64,000 nt of DNA from Zantedeschia hybrid cultivar (lineage: Eukaryota > Streptophyta > Magnoliopsida > Alismatales > Araceae), in NCBI GenBank assembly GCA_030544215.1, contig JARZZO010000011.1, positions 12,014,001-12,078,000 of the forward strand. Reading direction: 5' to 3'. A program made the translations under genes and the position numbers. The notes beneath the pieces are model-generated. The model ran no database searches and had not been told where the DNA came from. It saw only the letters and a program-made list of their open reading frames with translations. Positions 24,835 through 37,600 of this stretch are shown one piece after another (the first letter of the stretch is position 1; every line of letters begins with the position of its first letter).

Positions 24835-25678
24835 GTCAAAACTGTTTTTTAACTAAAAAAATGCCAAACACGTCTGAAAAATCCTTTCACGATAGCTTCT
24901 TAAGTGGGGAGATTCTAAGAAAGTGATGGGAGGGCCTCTATATGCGTTCAAAATTTATCCGAGGCTAGAAAGATGTCAGGAAACTTATGGTGGATCGAGC
25001 TCCACTATCGTACAACTACGTCGTCCGCATAGGAAAGGAAACTTTTCCAAAAGTGATAAAATAATTGGGACAGTCCGTGTTAAGGAAAAGAAAAAAAAGA
25101 ATATTGTAGGTGTCGTTTGGCGCATCATAAACAACCGTAAAATGGTGTGCTGTAAATCGATTTATGGTATCTTTTCCCTTATTTGATGCATCGTAAATAA
25201 CCGTATTTCAAAATCAGTTCACTTATGAAGTCCTCCTTTTATCTGATTTTGATTTACAACCCATAATAGGAATGTCAATGGAATCGGACTGGCCCGGAAG
25301 ACCAGTTGGCTCGGCCTGGTTTGAACAGAACCTCGGCCGCTAAAATTGGCCCGCGAATGAAATCTGCCCCGTCCCAACTTGACCTGAAAATTAAATGGAC
25401 CAACTATGGGCTTTGCTTGGCCTGACCCGGGCCGCTACCAACCCCCACTACTATGGACCTGTGACCCACCCCCTTAAATTTTTCCTACCCCCCTCACCAC
25501 CCCGAAATCCTGCCTCCTCTCTAGGCAACCGTTGCGCACTAGGTTCCTGTTGCACGGCCTGCCGGAGGCTGCCGCCTGCACCTTCTACCGAAGACACGCC
25601 GTCGGTGCGATCGGTATCTCTATGTGTGCATGTGTTCCCACCGAAGGAACGCTGCCGGATCTATCTGTTAGTGCAGTA

Positions 25679-25732
<54 letters not shown>
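25679..25732. repeat. Compound microsatellite (CT)n(TA)n
   Basis: About 18 bp of CT repeats run directly into about 36 bp of TA repeats. Confidence 0.97.
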
Positions 25733-25736
<4 letters not shown>

Positions 25737-26143
25737 GTGGGTTCCCACCGCACGACCTGTCGGAGGCCGCTGCCTCCACCTTCCACCGAAGGAAAAGCCA
25801 TCGGATCTATCTGTGTGCAGCCTCGCCCACCCCCCCTCACTCTGCGTGCGTTGGGTCCTGACTGCATGACTTGCCGGAGGCCGCCACTTGTCTGTGAGTA
25901 TGTGTGGGTGTGCGTGTGGCGAAGAAGAAGCACCAACCACCGCGCAGCAGCATGGCACGACCTCGTCTGTGCGCTTGTCCCCTAGCCAATGCGACCCCAT
26001 CTGTTTGCATCGCATGCACCCATCCCTCTGCTCGGGTCTCTCTCGATCTCCCTTATGTGCTGAAGCTAGAGCGGCCGACAACAGTGGTCTACAATATGGG
26101 GCAAATCACCCTCCAAAATCCCTTTGACCCCTCTCCTACAACT

Positions 26144-26205
<62 letters not shown>
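26144..26205. repeat. Microsatellite (CT)n
   Basis: About 60 bp of uninterrupted CT repeats. Confidence 0.97.
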
Positions 26206-26206
<1 letters not shown>

Positions 26207-26664
26207 ACATTATCTGTAAGATGAATGCATTTGATTTTTGAATGGCAAACTTCTCTTCTTGTAGGTGTTTTTTAAAAAATGTTCAATGATACTGATGTAT
26301 GTTTTGAATCAGGGAGAAACAAAAATCAAAATTAAATGTTCGTAATTGGGCTGGCCCAGACTGGCCTAGGCCCTGACAGGGCCTAATAAAAATCCCAAAT
26401 GGATGGGGAAAAACAGTTTTAAGTTATATAGCTTTTAAACCGGGCTGGGTCTTAGTCGGGCCTATAAAAAGTCTTCTGGGCCTAGCCAAGTCTGTGCAAA
26501 CCGGGCCTGGGCCGAGCCTGGGCCGAGTTTTGAGGATTGGGCTGGGCCCGGGCCCAGCCCGCCCCGGCCCAGGCCTGTCCCATTGGCACCCCTTAGCCCA
26601 CAATCACCATAAACCAAACCAGGTGATTTTAAAATCAAGATTTTACGACATACTAAACGACACC

Positions 26665-28330
26665 TAAGGTAGACCATTTCTTGTCGGCGAACAATCTACC
26701 GATGAATAAAATCATGTAGGTTGACTAGTATATGACGCGATTAAGATGGTTTAGATACACTGCTATGGTAGAAGGATCATGGTGGATCTTATATTGTTTG
26801 TATAGGCAACAAGGGACTCTGATCTATTATTTTGATCATTAACTTGTGCAGGGATCTATAAGTAAGGTGCTTTTTTTCTTCAAATTTCTAATTAAAGGCC
26901 TCTCAAGTATTTATTTTCCTCATTTGGATTTAGAAAAAAGTTTATAAAGTTTGAAAGTTGGCTAAAGTGTTAAAGGTAAATGAATAAATTAGTGGATGAT
27001 AACTTCTTGTCAAACAATTGGAATGTTGTAAAACTTAAGTCTTTATATTTTTTTCCCAAAAAAGCTCTTTAAGATCATTTAAGATCCTTAAAAATTTAAA
27101 ATTATTTCGTGGCCTCTTTAAAACAAAATATGAGACCATTTTAAAGTACAAAATTTGAATCATTTCCATATTCTTAATCTGTGAAAAGATATGAATGTTC
27201 AGGATATTTGACAAAAATTATAACTGATTTGGTGAAAAAGAGTGTCCTAGCCAGTAAATAAAAAATGAACATAACTCCATTTTAACACTGAAATTTTGTC
27301 ATGTTTTGGTTTTTCAATAAAAATCTATAAATTAAATTGCATACTCAGAGTTTAATATCATTCATTACTTTTTATCTTGGTCCAAACATGAATCAAACAT
27401 TGCTAATAAGGTGGCACCATAGTTACTACTATCACTATTTTTTTTAAATACACCAACTTAGCTTTGATTCTCACCCTGCGGGCCTGTGTTGTGAAAGAAG
27501 AAAAATAGTAAAAATGGTGATTTTTCTTCGTACTCCAACCTGCAACGTGGGTTGAGATCATGTGTTAATTAACGATCATACCTTGGAAAGGGATTTTTCG
27601 GGAAAAGAAAACATGAACTAAACATTTCATGCATTAGATACGTTTATAATTTCTAATTTCAGCTACACAGAACTGGATAAGGCATTATTAATAAGTAAAT
27701 TCAGATTTGCCTCTATCTAAATAAGGCATTTTTTACTTTGATAATCAAATTATAATCACATTATAAATAATAAAATAAGGTAAATAAACATTTTAAAAAT
27801 AAAAATACAGAACTAGACATTATTAATCTAAATTCTAATTAGAATAAAAGATTTAGCTTTTCAAAGTAAATTACCAAATTTGATTTATTCAACATTCTCA
27901 TCTGAGATAAAAGGTCTGAACATTAAAAAAGAACAAGTTTGGATAAATTTTTATCTTTGAAAAGATGACTCAGTGGCCAGATGTGTACTCATATACACAG
28001 GATACCAGAGTTCGAATAAGTAAAACTTAATATTTTTTCTCCCTGTAAGGAGATATTTCCGTACAACAGATATACTCATTTAATTAGGTTATAATTTGAA
28101 ATCCAAAAAGATAATTCTATAAACAAGAGGACATAAACCCGTCGCACGAAGCCAACCGTCCTACCCTTTTGGTTCAGCATGCTTGGATAAACCTTTTTTT
28201 CATAACTTGAATGCGCCATCCATTCTAACATTTGCATACTCAAAGAAGTATCAAATTTGACCCGGGGTTATAAGAAATTGTTACATTCTTGTTAAAAAAG
28301 ATTACATTAAAGTTGAAATGTCTATTTTTA
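26665..28330. other. AT-rich intergenic stretch
   Basis: No coding region is supported. It contains one SINE-like candidate (27963-28020) and otherwise AT-rich sequence leading to the SYP61 5' region. Confidence 0.5.
27963..28020 (+). repeat. Possible tRNA-derived SINE head
   Basis: TGACTCAGTGGC followed about 40 bp later by AGTTCGAATAAG resembles pol III A and B boxes at tRNA-like spacing. The B box is imperfect and no clear tail or duplication was found, so this is a weak call. Confidence 0.3.
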
Positions 28331-28419
28331 TTATAAAATAATAATAAAATAAGAGTGCTTTTATTATTTTACGTCTTTTATTAATGTCCATGGTAGCTGT
28401 GTTTAAAACTATTTTCCTT

Positions 28420-28565
28420 TCCGGAACTCCGTTAACTGTCGTCGGATCTGCAACCCCCACTCTCCCCCCTTCCTTCTCCCTGTTGTATTTTCGCCGGCGC
28501 CGTCGCTAGCTGCAGCACCGGCGCCCGCCCGCCTTGCAGCGGTTGCAGCGGCAGCCCACCACCAG
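28420..28565 (+). other. SYP61: Probable 5' UTR exon of SYP61
   Basis: A GC-rich, pyrimidine-rich stretch ends CCACCACCAG followed by GTAACC, a good donor. The matching acceptor TTTTAATTTTTCAG ends at 31314, 18 nt before the SYP61 start codon. The intron would be 28566-31314. A TATAAAAT lies near 28331-28339, about 90 bp upstream. The exon start is a guess; RNA evidence is not available here. Confidence 0.5.
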
Positions 28566-29557
28566 GTAACCTTTGTACCGATCTGTTGCATTCGCCACTT
28601 CAAATTTGTTGATCTGATGCGTCCAACAACAGGAGCTCCTGAAAGATTCCAACTTTTTCCGTTTCCGTTTTGGGTAATCCAAGAGGTGGGTGCCCAGATC
28701 ACGAATTTTTCTGCTCTCTCTGAAATTAGGGGTCTATGGTGGATCTGGTGGATCCCGCTCTCTACGTATGGTTTGTGATCTTGAGGTTGGAGTTGGAGGC
28801 TGTTTTCTGGCTTCGATCGGGGATTAGTGCGTCTTTGATTCCTGCGGATGTGTTTTCTGGAGCCGATGGTGTGCGGTGGAAGGTGTTTTGGGTTTCAAGA
28901 TGCGTTTTTGTTTAGGCTTCATGCTTTCTGCTTGGTTGGATGGGGAGTGTGCACTGTCGATGTCGTTGTGTACATGGTAGGCTACCCAATTTCCAGTGTG
29001 GTCTAGGTATCCTTTTGGTCAGGATCATATAAGGCCTCCTAAGTTGGATAAGAAGGTGTCCAATTGATCCAGGTTGGTTGGCAGGTGGTGAATGCTGTTT
29101 ATTTAGTTGTTATAGGTTTTTAGAGACAGCTAGTGGGTTTAGTGAGGCTTCTCTCATGATAAAGGTGAAGATATGTTTATTCCTATTTCTGATAGTCCAC
29201 TTGCTCAATTTATCTATCGCCCTCAGAGACATTTGGAGGGTGGTGAAGGGCAATTATGGGGAACGAGTAGGGATTACAAAAGAACTGGTGAAGTCATAAG
29301 ATTATTGCCGAGTCATGGAACTGAAGACTATTATCTTGAATGGACAACTCATGCATGGATTGGCTCTTTTTTTTTCCCTCCTTTTTTTGGACTCTAGCCT
29401 TCTTATCCAATGCATTCCTTGCCAAAGTGATTGATTAAATCACATAGAAGCCTGTTTTGACTAGTTTTGGGAGCTCCAGCCCTTCTGAATTTTTCATTGT
29501 CTTAAAAACCCTCAAATGACTGAAAAACAGGTGGTTGAACGCATTTATAGATTACTT

Positions 29558-29619
29558 CAGCTGGATTTTCTTTTGAACCATGGTAATCCAGCTGGATTTT
29601 CTTTTAAACCATGGTAATC
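29558..29619. repeat. Tandem duplication of 31 bp
   Basis: Two copies starting CAGCTGGATTTTCTTTT (29558-29588 and 29589-29619) differ by one or two bases. They lie in the presumed 5' UTR intron of SYP61. Confidence 0.85.
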
Positions 29620-31332
29620 AGCCTACTAATTTTCTGTCAAGCTGAATATGATTAGATACCTTTAGCCATTTTGCTAGTTAGTTTTCAGAAGCATAATATT
29701 ATATATTGGTATTTAATATTGGTACCTTATGCAGTCCGAGCGGGTTGCTTGGTTGGCACAAGGTCTCCAGTTCACACCTGCTTCGTAAACCACCTAGGGA
29801 CTCCCGACCCTTCATCCCATAGGCGGTTTTTCTCTCTTATTTGCATACTCTTGAAAAGAAGAAAGAAAAGTTTTGGTGCCTTATTCAAAGGGTATATAAC
29901 CATTGAAGTGAGTGTAGCTCAGTGTATTGACTTGGTCCTTTCAAATTCTCAATTTTTATTTCCTCTTCCCAGAAGTTTGTAAAAGCAGCTTCATGGGTCC
30001 TTTAAAAAAAGTCAGTGGGTGAGATCCAATATGAAAAATGGCTAACTGCCACTTAGGTACCCTAATTGGACAGCCTTGAATGCTTCACCTGAACAAGAAG
30101 TACTAGTTGCAGCTATAGTGGATGATGATGATATCCATAAATGCTGTAGCCTAAAAAGGGTTCCTGCATGCATTTCCTCATTCAAAAGAGCAATCAACCT
30201 TACTGCATCCTACCATAGTTGAACCCGTATGGTCCTTGTCCCATTTTTCTATCGGTACTAGACGTCCCAGTGTCCTAGACCATATTGGCATCCTGTCCTC
30301 AGTTTTTCACATAAATATTCCCAAAAAAATATACAACGTACATATATAAAATAAAAAGAACATCAAGAAAACATACCGCATGTGAATGAACATCAAGAAA
30401 ACGTACCACATATGACAAAAAGTTAATACTTTCTAATTTAAAGTAAGGACTTAAAGGAAAAAACAACAATGGTGGTCAATAGTCATCATGACTCATGGTG
30501 CAAAATATGAAAATAACAAATACCTCAATGTACAGCTTGTCCACGATAGCCAAGATGGCCAGGATGCCCAGGAGCAAACTAACTTTCTGGGATAGTGCGC
30601 ATGTTGTCCCATGTGATTTTTAGACTGGGTTAGGCTGTTCTGGTCCATTTTGGCTGGGATGGGATGAGGTCAACAACATGCATCCAACAGCTAGCACTGT
30701 GGGTTAGCTTATCAAATCAACCTCCTTTGGTGGCTGATGCTAGAGATGTGAGATCAACCAAAAAAAGAGAAAAAAAACTGCAGAAAAAAGAAGAGGAAAG
30801 GTGGTAGCACAAAACTCCTCTTATGTTTGTACCTTGTATATTCACTTCAAATTAATTTTCCTTTCTTACACGTCAATTGGAGACTTGGAGTCCCATATTT
30901 CTAGGCCTTTGTAGTAGCATCTAACGTGCCAATGTGCCATCTTAAGAAAGTAACAAAAACAAATGCTGCTGAAAATTGTTCTCCACTTGCTCTCAATAAT
31001 TATTCATGCACACATCTGGTTCCTCTCATGGGTGGATATCGCATGGAGTAACAGTTTTACTAGACAGTGCTTTAACTGAAATGGCAGAGGGTATGATTAT
31101 GACATACAGTCTAATGTAGGACTCACCGTCTTAGACGTATTTAAAACAGGAATCAAATTCAGAACTGATTCATGTTCCTGCAACTCTTTGACCTTCTATC
31201 ATTGACTTGGCTTTAAATCTAATATTCTGCATGCTGAAAGTCAAAAAGCAGGAAGCATCTGCCTTAGGACTACAAAAATGTTGTTGAGTGCGCTGAGGAA
31301 TTTTAATTTTTCAGGAGGGATCTGGCATTAAG

Positions 31333-31624
31333 ATGACTTCTTCTCAGGATCCCTTTTACATTGTGAAGGAGGAGATTCAGGAATCTGTAAGTCATATTTT
31401 TATTTTCTGAATATGCTTTGCATTTTAGCTCTCTTGGTTTCAATTATGCATGGTGTTTAAAAGGGTGTGCAAAATTGACATGACCTGTGGTGCTGCTGGC
31501 CCTTGGAAGTTGCAAATTGAAAGCAGCCAGGGTCTCGAAATAGTCGGGGACATTTGCATCACCCATCCCTCCCTGGTCTTATTTTACTGGCATATGTTAT
31601 TTCTTCATTTAGAATACAAGTGGT

Positions 31625-31690
<66 letters not shown>

Positions 31691-34600
31691 CCGACATCAG
31701 GTATTATGCCAATAATTTCCAATGAGGGAGGATTTTTTTCCATTTCATGTTGTTTTTCTACTTTTTCTCTGTAGCATCATTACTTTACTTATCTTCAGGA
31801 TGTAGTCCTCTTGTTTGTTCCTTTATATATGCTTATTTCCATGAGATGTGAACTCTGGTATGTGTACTGCATTGGGCAGATTGACAAGTTACAGGAATCT
31901 TTTGACCGATGGAAACAAGCACCATCAAACACTGGAGAGCATGTTCACCTTACTAGGGAGCTTCGAGCAGGCTGTGAAAGCATTGAATGGCAGGTATTGT
32001 GGAACATGTCAAGCTTTTCTTTATTTTCCCTATGTTGTTCCTTGTTTTGAAAAATTTGAAGTGTTAGCTGTCACATCATGGATTATAAATTGACATGCCA
32101 AAATCTCTCTCCTTATTGTACTTGTGTGTGAGGTCTCTTGGGAATTCATGAATGTGAAAATGAAAAAATATTGTGACAGGATTTCTTCATATCTGTCCTT
32201 TGATTTGCTTTGAGTACGTGTTCTTGATGGTCTATAATGCTTTGCTTTTCCGCAAGGCTACTTTGATCTAAAGGATGGTTGTTTCTTTTTCATGTTTATA
32301 CTTTCACTGTTTGCTCCTGTGTCACATTTATTAAAATTTGATTCACCATTTATTAAGAAGGCTAAATGATGTGGGACGTCGACCAAACATATTTGTTTGA
32401 AGAACAGGCGAGGAGAGGGTGCGGCGTGAACCCCGGGCCAGCCGACTGCACCCGTACGACACTAGCGTCGGTGCAGATACACTGATGCTAACATGCTGAT
32501 GTTGCTGCTTTTGCCATTGCATTCCTTTGTTTGTTAAAAAAAAAGAGAGGAAGGGGGGATGCAAGAAGAGGAGAAGACAGGTGGAAGAAGATGATGAAAT
32601 AAGGAAGACGACAAGAAGAGGAGAAGACAGTGGAGGAGGGGGAAGAAGAATAAACAAGAAGAGAAGGCAGAGGACGAAGGAGAAGGGCGGGGTGTGACAG
32701 ATGGTGGGAAACAAAGAGAAGGCAGCAATGGCTACAGGACCTCTCGTCCCAGCCCTTCTCGGGCTCCTCCTCATGAGACTCTAGGGTTTATCATCCCAAA
32801 AAGAAATATATGTTTTTTCCATAGCATTCAACAATAATTCATCATGTACACAATGTTCTCTTATAAAGGGAAAAATGATGATTTACAATCACACCCCGTG
32901 AAAATTAAAAATAGTAGAAATAACCCTGCATAATAGGAATAACTCAAAACACTTAAAAAAAGGAATAACTCAAATAAATGCAAAACCTCACCTAAATAAA
33001 CAAAAAAATACATAATAAAATTAAAATGACTCTACTACGTTTAACAATCATTCCCCGTCAAGTTGTCTTCATTGTACGGCGCACCGACGAAGTTCATTTG
33101 TTGATGATGCCAATCTTGCTTTTGCATCACTAAAGAACATCATTGTTTAGAACATCATTATCTCATGTTACTTGCTGGCCTCCAGCACCACTGAGTTTGT
33201 GCCTATAGTTTAAAACATGACCATTTAGTTATAAGATAAAGTATTAACAATGTTCAAAATCAACACCTGCATATGTATATGCATGCATATCATCACCATC
33301 ATCATTTTGCTTGGGATTGGCTACACGAATTCTGTTTTGCCATTCTATTCTATCAAGTGCACATTCTCAATTAAACCAAGAAAGTCATGTCTTTCCTAAT
33401 CAAATTGAACCATCTCATTTTAGGTCTTCCTTGAATAATTTTTACCATTTTTCAGTTGAATTTAGATGACACCTCTTAACTGGTGCCGTATTTGGACAAT
33501 GATGCACAGGCTCAAACAATCTAAGCCTACTTTTCCTCACCTTCATATCAGTCAAAGCTACTTCTAAATCCTCATGTATGTGATCATTCCAAATCCTATC
33601 TTTCTTAGTCTCACTACATATCTGTCTCAAACATGGTCTTCTCTATTACACACATTTTCTGTACATATTCTTTCCTGGCTGCCCAGCATCCATACCATAC
33701 AATTGTACATGCTGCAGGTTTCACAACAATTCTATAAAACCTCCCTTTAAGGTTCGAAGGTCCATGATGGTCACACAGGACACACGACGTGCTTCTCCAC
33801 TCCATCCAACGTGCCTTCACTTTAGGTGTAATGTCCTCCTGGATTTCTTCAATCTCTTGAATAGTGGACTTAAGGTATCAAAAGTCGTTACTTTTAGGAA
33901 CAACTTGCTCATTAATTATGAGTAAATCTGGTGGACTTATCTTCACAGTATTAAAATACATTTAATATACTCTAACTTAGTTCAACTAATCCTAAAAGCT
34001 TTGGGCTCTAAGGCATTTCTGTGACGCTCTAACTTAGCATTTAAATCTCCCATATCCTCAGTAGTTAAAGGGTATTATTTTTTTGTACGAAGGATCATTG
34101 TCGTGTAAATGTTTTGTCACAATAGTCCTCACATTGTGAATGCTCTCTCATACGTTCCTTGCTATTCAATCACATTAGTATATCTTTTAGAGACTCCTTT
34201 CTTCTCAAATGCACATCAACTTTTTGGGCACTTGGGTGTATGCCTTCTAGTTCTCTAAATGAATGAAAACTATATGCGTATCTTTCCTCATCTCTCTATG
34301 CCTCTCCCTCAATGGAAAATAACTTTTGTAGTAGATTTATGAGGCATAAAACCAAATTGATTCTATGAAATCCTTGTCACAAGCCTAAAACACTTACCAA
34401 TTACTCTGTCCATAATTTCACAGTATATATTAGTTGATGACATGTATTTCCTTGGGCGCCATACTACTGCTGACTTGGTACTTTTCTTCATAGGTAGGTA
34501 GATGAACTGGATAAGGCAATCTCAGTTGCTGCAAAGGACCCAGCTTATTACCATACGGATGAAGCTGAGCTTGAGAAAAGAAGGCGGTGGACTAGTAATG

Positions 34601-37600
34601 CTCGTATTCAGGTACTTGTGTTCAAATTCCATTCTCATATTCAGGTGCTTATGTTCAAATTCCTTTCTGGATATGGTACAACCTTAGTTAGGGTTGAAAC
34701 AACATCAGGGAAAGGAAAGAAAAATAAATTGAAGAGAAGGCCCTTTTGCACTTCCACTTCCACAAGCTAGACGTAGCCTACCTGGAGTTTTCTCCTTTAT
34801 TGGTAGTCTCATAGATTGTATTGGGTTTTATGTAGGTTGGCACTGTGAAGAAGGGTGTAGAAGCTGGAAGAGACCAGAGCAAATCCCTTGGTTCCAGTGC
34901 AAATGGGAAGCATCAAGAGTTGATGAGGCTCCCTGCTGATGTTCCTAGGGGTGGCAAATCCAGCCATTTTGTTGCAGAGGATAATGATGATTTCATCTCT
35001 TCAGAGTCAGATACACAGTTGCTTCTGATCAAGTGATGTTTTCCTCTAGTAAAATCCCTCTTTTTTTATAATGTTCCAGTGATTCAAGGGTGCCTATTTC
35101 TTCTCTACCTATTAGAGCAAACTCCATCATCATCATCATGAAGGCTTATTCTGCCAATCTGAAGGTGACACTAGTTTGACAAAATAAAGGGTCTTGACAA
35201 AATAAAGGGTCTACATCTGTAACATAGAAGGCAAGGACCATAACTAAGTACTTTATAGGCAAACTCATTCTTAAGCACCAAGAAGAGTTATCCATCAATC
35301 TGGGGCCAACTTGGGATTTTGCAAACTAAAGGATCCATGTCTATAACATACTTGCCTTCTAAAGTTTTCGTTCCTCTTTTTGGATCTCTTTTCACTATTT
35401 TATGCTTCTATTTGGTCAATGATCCGTTTATTTTTTCTTCAGTTTCAATTTTCTGCGTGAGAGTTTTATCTTGTACATTGTACAGTGATTTCCCATGCAT
35501 TTCTAGTTGTGGTTTTGTCGCTCTACTTACTGCCGTTGGTCAAGAATTGATTTAAGTCAAAAACTGATTAGTAGCTCTGTACAAGTATTCATTTACATCT
35601 ATTTCCATGCACTTCAGGAAGCAAGATGAGGAGCTGGATGAGCTCAGTGCTAGTGTTCAAAGAATTGGTGGTATAGGGCTAACAATTCATGAAGAGCTCA
35701 CTGGACAGGTAATGCCTACCAAACTCCCATAAGTTGCACATAGTTGAGCTGATGTAAGTAAATAACTAGCAAATAGTTTGGGCACATTATGCAGCATTAA
35801 ATTATGTAATTATCATAATTGTGATCTGATATGATATTGCCTCTTGATTGGCATCATGATCCAAAATTGTTCAGAAGCCTATCTCACCTGTGTGGAGGCA
35901 TGGAATCATGGCAATCCTTAAGCTTTTAAACTTCGAACTAACATCAGGGGTCCTGTTTGTATCCAGTGTTGGTTTGGGTGTGGATCCGGTTAGGCTCGTT
36001 GGAGACCCTTTTTTTCCTTCGAAAGGTCTAGGTAGCATAGGTTATGTTTTTCCTGGATTGCTACCCTGTGCCTATTTTGATTGGTGGAGTTTAAGCTTAC
36101 ATAGAAGGTAATGTCCTGCAGTGGAGTAACCCCAGAAATTGGACTTCTGGGTGATGAATCTCAATCTGGATTGGCTGATTCTGATGTTGGTTTGGCGGAT
36201 TGATGCGGGACGAGTCGAAATTTGAAAGAACATACGTGATCGGAATGGGCATCTCACCCAAGGTATCTTACCTTACCCCATCGCAGGGCTCTCCTTTCAC
36301 GTAGGTCCTTAAAATCCGACCCGACCAAGACGAGTGCGCATCTCATTCGGGGTTTCTCACCCTCCCCATCTCAGGGATCTTACAAGAACAAGGCTAGAAT
36401 TCCAAAAATTAGATAACTTCTTCTATTCTTCATTGTTCAAATGTAAAGTACATGTCCCTTTAAATAGAAAGTAAGAGGTAGATCAAAAGTCACCTAATAA
36501 AGACATCTCTAGTAATATGTAGGGACACCTAATTAAGACTTTATAAGAATACGTAATGACATTCACCTAATGACCCACACTTTTTATTTACGACTTTTGG
36601 AATAATAAAAAACACCTATTAATGACTTTGAAGACCACATTCTTTATTGCGCTTTAGTTTCGATCTTTTGCATCGCTCGCCGAGGAAGATGAAAGGATAG
36701 GAGAGAATGGTGGGCCTCCCTCGGGTCTGCTGCAGCTCTGATTACCAGCAGTGCCTGATCTGTCATGGTCTCCAATGTTCGGCCTCGCCTGGTTGTGAAG
36801 GGGCCTCACACTCTACACTCCCGCCTCTTACGTACGTCCCCACTCGAGGGTCTAGGTGCTGTCATGGCCTTTGACCCACCATTTCATGCTGTCATCACCT
36901 TCTATGAACCTTACCTCAAGAAGTCGTCACCAAGTGCACCCCCTCTAGACGTCAAAGAGATCTGTGCCCCCTCCAGCCACCGTTGCTGCCGTTTGTGGCC
37001 TGCCTCTAGATGCAGGCAACGGTCTAGATGCCATCGCTGCCGCACCCCTTTTAGATGTAATCGGGTTCCTCTCAGTACACGATCATACCATGTCCGGTCT
37101 GTGTAAAGAGAGGGCGGTGGGATCCGCCAAGCTGTTGGCTCTGCGAGAATGAGATTCTTTAAAATCTCACCTCCTCTCCATCTCTGCATTGACCGGACAG
37201 TTCTGCACTGAGAGGAACCCGATTCATTTAGATGCCACTGCCACCACTATTCCCCCGTCCAAATGGCCCGTCCTACTGGGACTCTTCTTTGGAGATAGAT
37301 TGTGTATTTGGCTGGGCCGGGCACTTACGGGCCATGTGAAGAGGGCTGGGTGGTCCGGACCAAAGATGGACTCTGGCTCAGGCGGGCCCTATCTGTCAAA
37401 AACATGGGCCAGGCTGGGTTAAGGTTGGATTGGATTGAGCCCAGCCCATTGACAGCCCTAGTTGCAATGGACTAATATAACTTGGATTACCAGCAGCGCA
37501 CCCGGAGAGCAACGATCTAAATGCTCCCCATCGGCAGTGGACAGGGTCACACTCGGCGTCTGCCCAATAGAGGCACTCCCCGAGGCTGACTAGGAGGAGA

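Larger units (their letters stand above)
25268..26596. mobile_element. GGCC-rich TIR element nested in the outer MITE
   Basis: It begins AGGAATGTCAATGGAATCGG and ends with the near-inverse (CCCATTGGCACCCCTTAG). CCCATAAT (25260-25267) and CCCACAAT (26597-26604) are a possible 8-bp duplication with one mismatch, as for hAT. Inside, a GC-rich stretch repeats CTGCCGGAGGC-like blocks (25555, 25755 and 25870 areas), with microsatellites between. Open frames here are on both strands and look compositional. Ends resemble those of 24445-24834. Confidence 0.55.
25109..26664. mobile_element. Outer MITE split by a younger insertion
   Basis: GGTGTCGTTTGGCGCATCAT at the left and ATACTAAACGACACC at the right form inverted ends. 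Removing the insert at 25268-26596 leaves a MITE of roughly 220 bp. TA flanks both ends, but this is too short to classify the family. Confidence 0.6.

Noticed and set aside
25395..26224. Several frames of 80-196 codons on both strands
   Set aside because: They are driven by CT/TA microsatellites and GC-rich repeated blocks inside a TIR element; no family is recognised.
29736..29800. SINE or tRNA-like head (GGTTGCTTGGTTGGC ... CCAGTTCACACC)
   Set aside because: Spacing is suggestive, but the B box is poor and no tail or duplication was found.
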